Under the pieces are notes generated by a model. That model was not told the origin of the DNA. It saw only the letters and a program-made list of their open reading frames with translations, and made no database searches. The position numbers and the translations under genes were made by a program. 9,693 nt of DNA from assembly GCA_026125835.1 (NCBI GenBank), contig JAHCKJ010000062.1, forward strand, positions 1 to 9,693, written 5' to 3'. Shown here one piece after another: positions 7,305 through 9,693 of the stretch (position 1 is its first letter; every line of letters starts with the position of its first letter). This stretch comes from Sphingopyxis sp. (GTDB lineage Bacteria; Pseudomonadota; Alphaproteobacteria; Sphingomonadales; Sphingomonadaceae).

Positions 7305-8636
7305 TCCGGCAGTTCGCCATTGCGGCGCAAAACATCGCCCGCGAGGTAAAGCGAGCCGCAGATCAGCGCGTCGGCGGGCGGGCGATGGTCGGCGATGAAC
7401 GCCAGCGCCGCCGCCACATCGTCGCAGGGCTGCGCGTCGGCGATGCGCAATTCGCGTTGTACCCAATGGCAGAGATCTTTCGGGTCATGATGGTCGTGGT
7501 CCGGGATGGGAACGGCCTGGAACGACGCGATGCGATCAGCGAAGGGGCGCAGAAAGCCCATGGCGTCCTTGTTCTTGAGCAGCCCGCAGACAAGGTGCAG
7601 CGGCGGCTGATCGGCCAGCGCCATCGCCAGCGCCGCCCCCGCGTCGGGATTATGGCCGCCGTCGAGCCAGATTGCGGTGCCGTCGCGGAGCAGGTTTGTC
7701 AGCGGTCCGATGCCCAGCCGCTGCATGCGCCCGGGCCAGAAGGCCGCGGCGACCCCCTTTGCAATGTCGTCGTCGGTCGGTTGGGCGCCGGGGGCACGGC
7801 GCAACATCGCGATTGCGAGCCCCGCGTTGCGCATCTGGTGTGTACCCGCCATGCGCGGGCGTAACGTCGGCGCGACGGCACCCGATCCGGAAGTCCAATG
7901 AAAGCCGTACTGGATAGGCTCCACCGACCAATCGTCGCCTTCCGCATAGACTATGCCACCGACCGCTGCGGCGCGGTCCCGGACCAGCTTCATCACAGAA
8001 TCGGAATAGGCCAGCGTGGCGATCGCCGCGCCGGGTTTGAAGATGCCGGTCTTTTCCCAAGCGATGCGTTCGATGGCTTCAGCAGGCACGCCATCCTCCG
8101 GCGCGAGCAGAAATGCCTCATGGTCGATTCCGAGCGACGCGATGCCGCACACCGCTGGCGCCGGAATGATGTTGGTGGCGTCGAGGCGGCCGCCCAGGCC
8201 AACCTCGATGATGCAATCGTCGGCGGGAGTGCGGGCAAAGGCGAGGAAGGCCGCGGCGGTGGTGACTTCGAAGAAGCTGGCTTGCAAGTCGGCGGCGACG
8301 TCGAGGACTTCCTCGAGCAGCACCGCGAGGAGCGCGTCGTCGATCAGCGTTCCGGCGAGGCGAATGCGTTCGTTGAAGCGGACGAGGTGCGGGCTGGTGT
8401 AGGCGTGGACGCGGCGCCCCTGCACTTCGAGGATGGCGCGGAGGAATGCGCAGGTCGAACCCTTGCCGTTGGTGCCGGCGACGTGGAAGGTGCGCGGCAG
8501 CTGGTTGTGCGGGCTGCCGAGGCGCGCGCAGAGTTCGGCGCGATGCGTTCGGGGCCCCATATCCCGGTGAGAGCGCGGCGAGGCGGTCGAGCTGGGTCTG
8601 GACGGCGGGGTCGGCGGAGTGGGCGTGGTCGGGCAT
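7301..8636 (-). CDS. folC: Bifunctional folylpolyglutamate synthase/dihydrofolate synthase, with frame breaks near the 5' end
   Basis: Mur-ligase-family enzyme that adds glutamate to dihydropteroate (last step to dihydrofolate) and further glutamates to folates; cytoplasmic, usually essential. Marks: HVAGTNGKGST (P-loop), YTSPHLVRFNERIRL, FFEVTTAAAFLAF, EVGLGGRLDATN, AWEKTGIFKPG, WPGRMQRL and LDGGHNPDAG. The family-like N-terminus (MPDHAHSADPAVQTQLDRLAALSPG) starts at ATG 8636 in one frame, GPERI follows in a second, and AELCARLGSP through the end (stop 7301-7303) in a third. The breaks lie around 8563-8555 (net loss of one base, or gain of two) and 8541-8538 (apparently an extra GC). Repaired, the product is about 444 aa. 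The open frame up to 8743 is false, since it translates the upstream palindromic repeat as HPNPSPKGEG. If the breaks are real, ATG 8560 could still give 419 aa with the P-loop. Third gene of trpA-accD-folC. Confidence 0.88.
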
Positions 8637-8642
8637 TCTTGC

Positions 8643-8660
8643 GGGGCTTTCGCAAGCCCC
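8643..8660. repeat. Hairpin just upstream of folC
   Basis: GGGGCTT (8643-8649) pairs with AAGCCCC (8654-8660) around a 4-nt loop. In the folC transcript it ends 6 nt before the ATG at 8636. Its outer CCCC (8657-8660) is also the arm of the next palindrome, so the two hairpins cannot form together. No T-run follows on the folC strand, so it is not a classic terminator. Confidence 0.6.
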
Positions 8661-8678
8661 TCCCCTTTAGGGGAGGGG
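8657..8678. repeat. REP-like GC-rich palindrome, copy 1
   Basis: CCCCTCCCCT (8657-8666) and AGGGGAGGGG (8669-8678) form a perfect 10-bp stem with a TT loop, followed by TTGGGGTGGGG. This pattern is a familiar intergenic repeat in sphingomonads and other Proteobacteria. Its translation, HPNPSPKGEG or similar, often contaminates predicted N-termini, as it does for the folC frame here. Confidence 0.75.
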
Positions 8679-8696
8679 TTGGGGTGGGGTTCAGCA

Positions 8697-8710
8697 GCCT
8701 TGTGCAAGGC
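8697..8710. repeat. Small inverted repeat inside the accD-folC spacer
   Basis: GCCTTG (8697-8702) pairs with CAAGGC (8705-8710) across a 2-nt spacer. It lies between the two large palindromes and may belong to one composite element. It is short enough to be chance on its own. Confidence 0.4.
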
Positions 8711-8735
8711 CGGTGAACTCCACCCACTGCGACTA

Positions 8736-8749
8736 GCCAGCAAGCTGGC
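8736..8749. repeat. Second small inverted repeat inside the accD-folC spacer
   Basis: GCCAGC (8736-8741) pairs with GCTGGC (8744-8749) across AA. Like its neighbour at 8697-8710 it has six pairs and a 2-nt spacer, so the spacer as a whole shows a series of tight palindromes. Confidence 0.4.
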
Positions 8750-8760
8750 AAGTCTCGTTG

Positions 8761-8780
8761 CCCTCCCCTGAAGGGGAGGG
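8761..8780. repeat. REP-like GC-rich palindrome, copy 2
   Basis: CCCTCCCCT (8761-8769) and AGGGGAGGG (8772-8780) form a perfect 9-bp stem with a GA centre. It differs from copy 1 only at its edge and centre, and the two centres are about 103 bp apart. It begins 9 nt beyond the end of accD. Paired copies of this type resemble REP doublets (BIME/REPIN). Confidence 0.7.
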
Positions 8781-8789
8781 CGGATTGGG

Positions 8790-9637
<848 letters not shown>

Positions 9638-9641
<4 letters not shown>

Positions 9642-9693
9642 GCGGCGATCTCCTTTGCGCCGTGAATAGCATCGGCGAGGGTGCGGGTGAAGG
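9638..9693 (-). CDS. trpA: Tryptophan synthase alpha subunit, C-terminal end (partial)
   Basis: The minus-strand frame entering at the right edge reads FTRTLADAIHGAKEIAA and then TGA at 9640-9638. The residues resemble the end of TrpA, and position upstream of accD is where trpA sits in many alphaproteobacteria. Only 17 whole codons are visible, so the name depends on synteny as much as on sequence. The stop shares bases with the accD ATG (ATGA), pointing to translational coupling. The rest of the gene lies outside the window. Confidence 0.75.
9650..9655 (-). promoter_or_regulatory. Ribosome binding site of accD within trpA
   Basis: On the minus strand AAGGAG stands 8 nt before the accD ATG. 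It lies within the last trpA codons (AAG GAG), so accD can be initiated by ribosomes finishing trpA. Confidence 0.7.

Noticed and set aside
6330..7466. 378-codon minus-strand frame opposite ampG
   Set aside because: The translation is Arg/Gln/His-rich low complexity, typical of a shadow of a membrane-protein gene, and it crosses the ampG/folC junction.
7898..8716. Plus-strand frame opposite the 5' half of folC
   Set aside because: Antisense shadow; it includes the palindromic repeat at its end and shows no domain.
8637..8743. Extended folC N-terminus (start at 8743)
   Set aside because: These codons translate the REP-like palindrome (HPNPSPKGEG), and the family-like N-terminus is in another frame starting at 8636.
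8657..8780. CRISPR-like repeats between accD and folC
   Set aside because: There are only two palindromes with a single non-uniform spacer and no cas gene; they fit REP elements.

Overview
This GC-rich window (about two-thirds G+C by eye, with long antisense shadow frames opposite the real genes) fits an alphaproteobacterium, most likely a sphingomonad of the Sphingopyxis/Sphingomonas type. That assignment rests on protein character and on the trpA-accD-folC gene order, not on a database search. It looks like ordinary core chromosome. I see no transposase, integrase, CRISPR array, tRNA, rRNA or phage gene.

Left block (27-5110, all on the minus strand, read right to left): an RsuA/RluB-type 23S/16S rRNA pseudouridine synthase; rsmD for 16S rRNA m2G966 methylation, only 5 nt downstream; a UvrD/PcrA-type DNA helicase; and an acyl-CoA dehydrogenase. 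Spacing is 5, 54 and 75 nt, compatible with one transcription unit that starts in the 91-nt divergent region 5111-5201.

Middle (5202-7304, plus strand): a single-domain response regulator whose 5' third is broken by three small indels within about 60 bp, then an AmpG-type muropeptide permease. AmpG is open along its whole length, but a pair of compensating indels replaces seven residues of a late membrane helix. AmpG ends in a 4-nt tail-to-tail overlap with folC.

Right block (7301-9693, minus strand, read right to left): the last codons of trpA, then accD (start overlapping the trpA stop), then folC. This is a well-known alphaproteobacterial arrangement linking tryptophan, fatty acid and folate synthesis. 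The 153-nt accD-folC gap holds GC-rich palindromes of the REP/BIME kind. The start of folC is also broken by small indels, so the longest open frame runs falsely upstream through the repeat.

I found no new biological system. The most unusual signal is the set of small indel patches in three neighbouring genes (response regulator, ampG, folC), while the other complete genes read cleanly. These are either local sequence errors or real, partly compensated mutations. The second signal is the palindrome array in front of folC.
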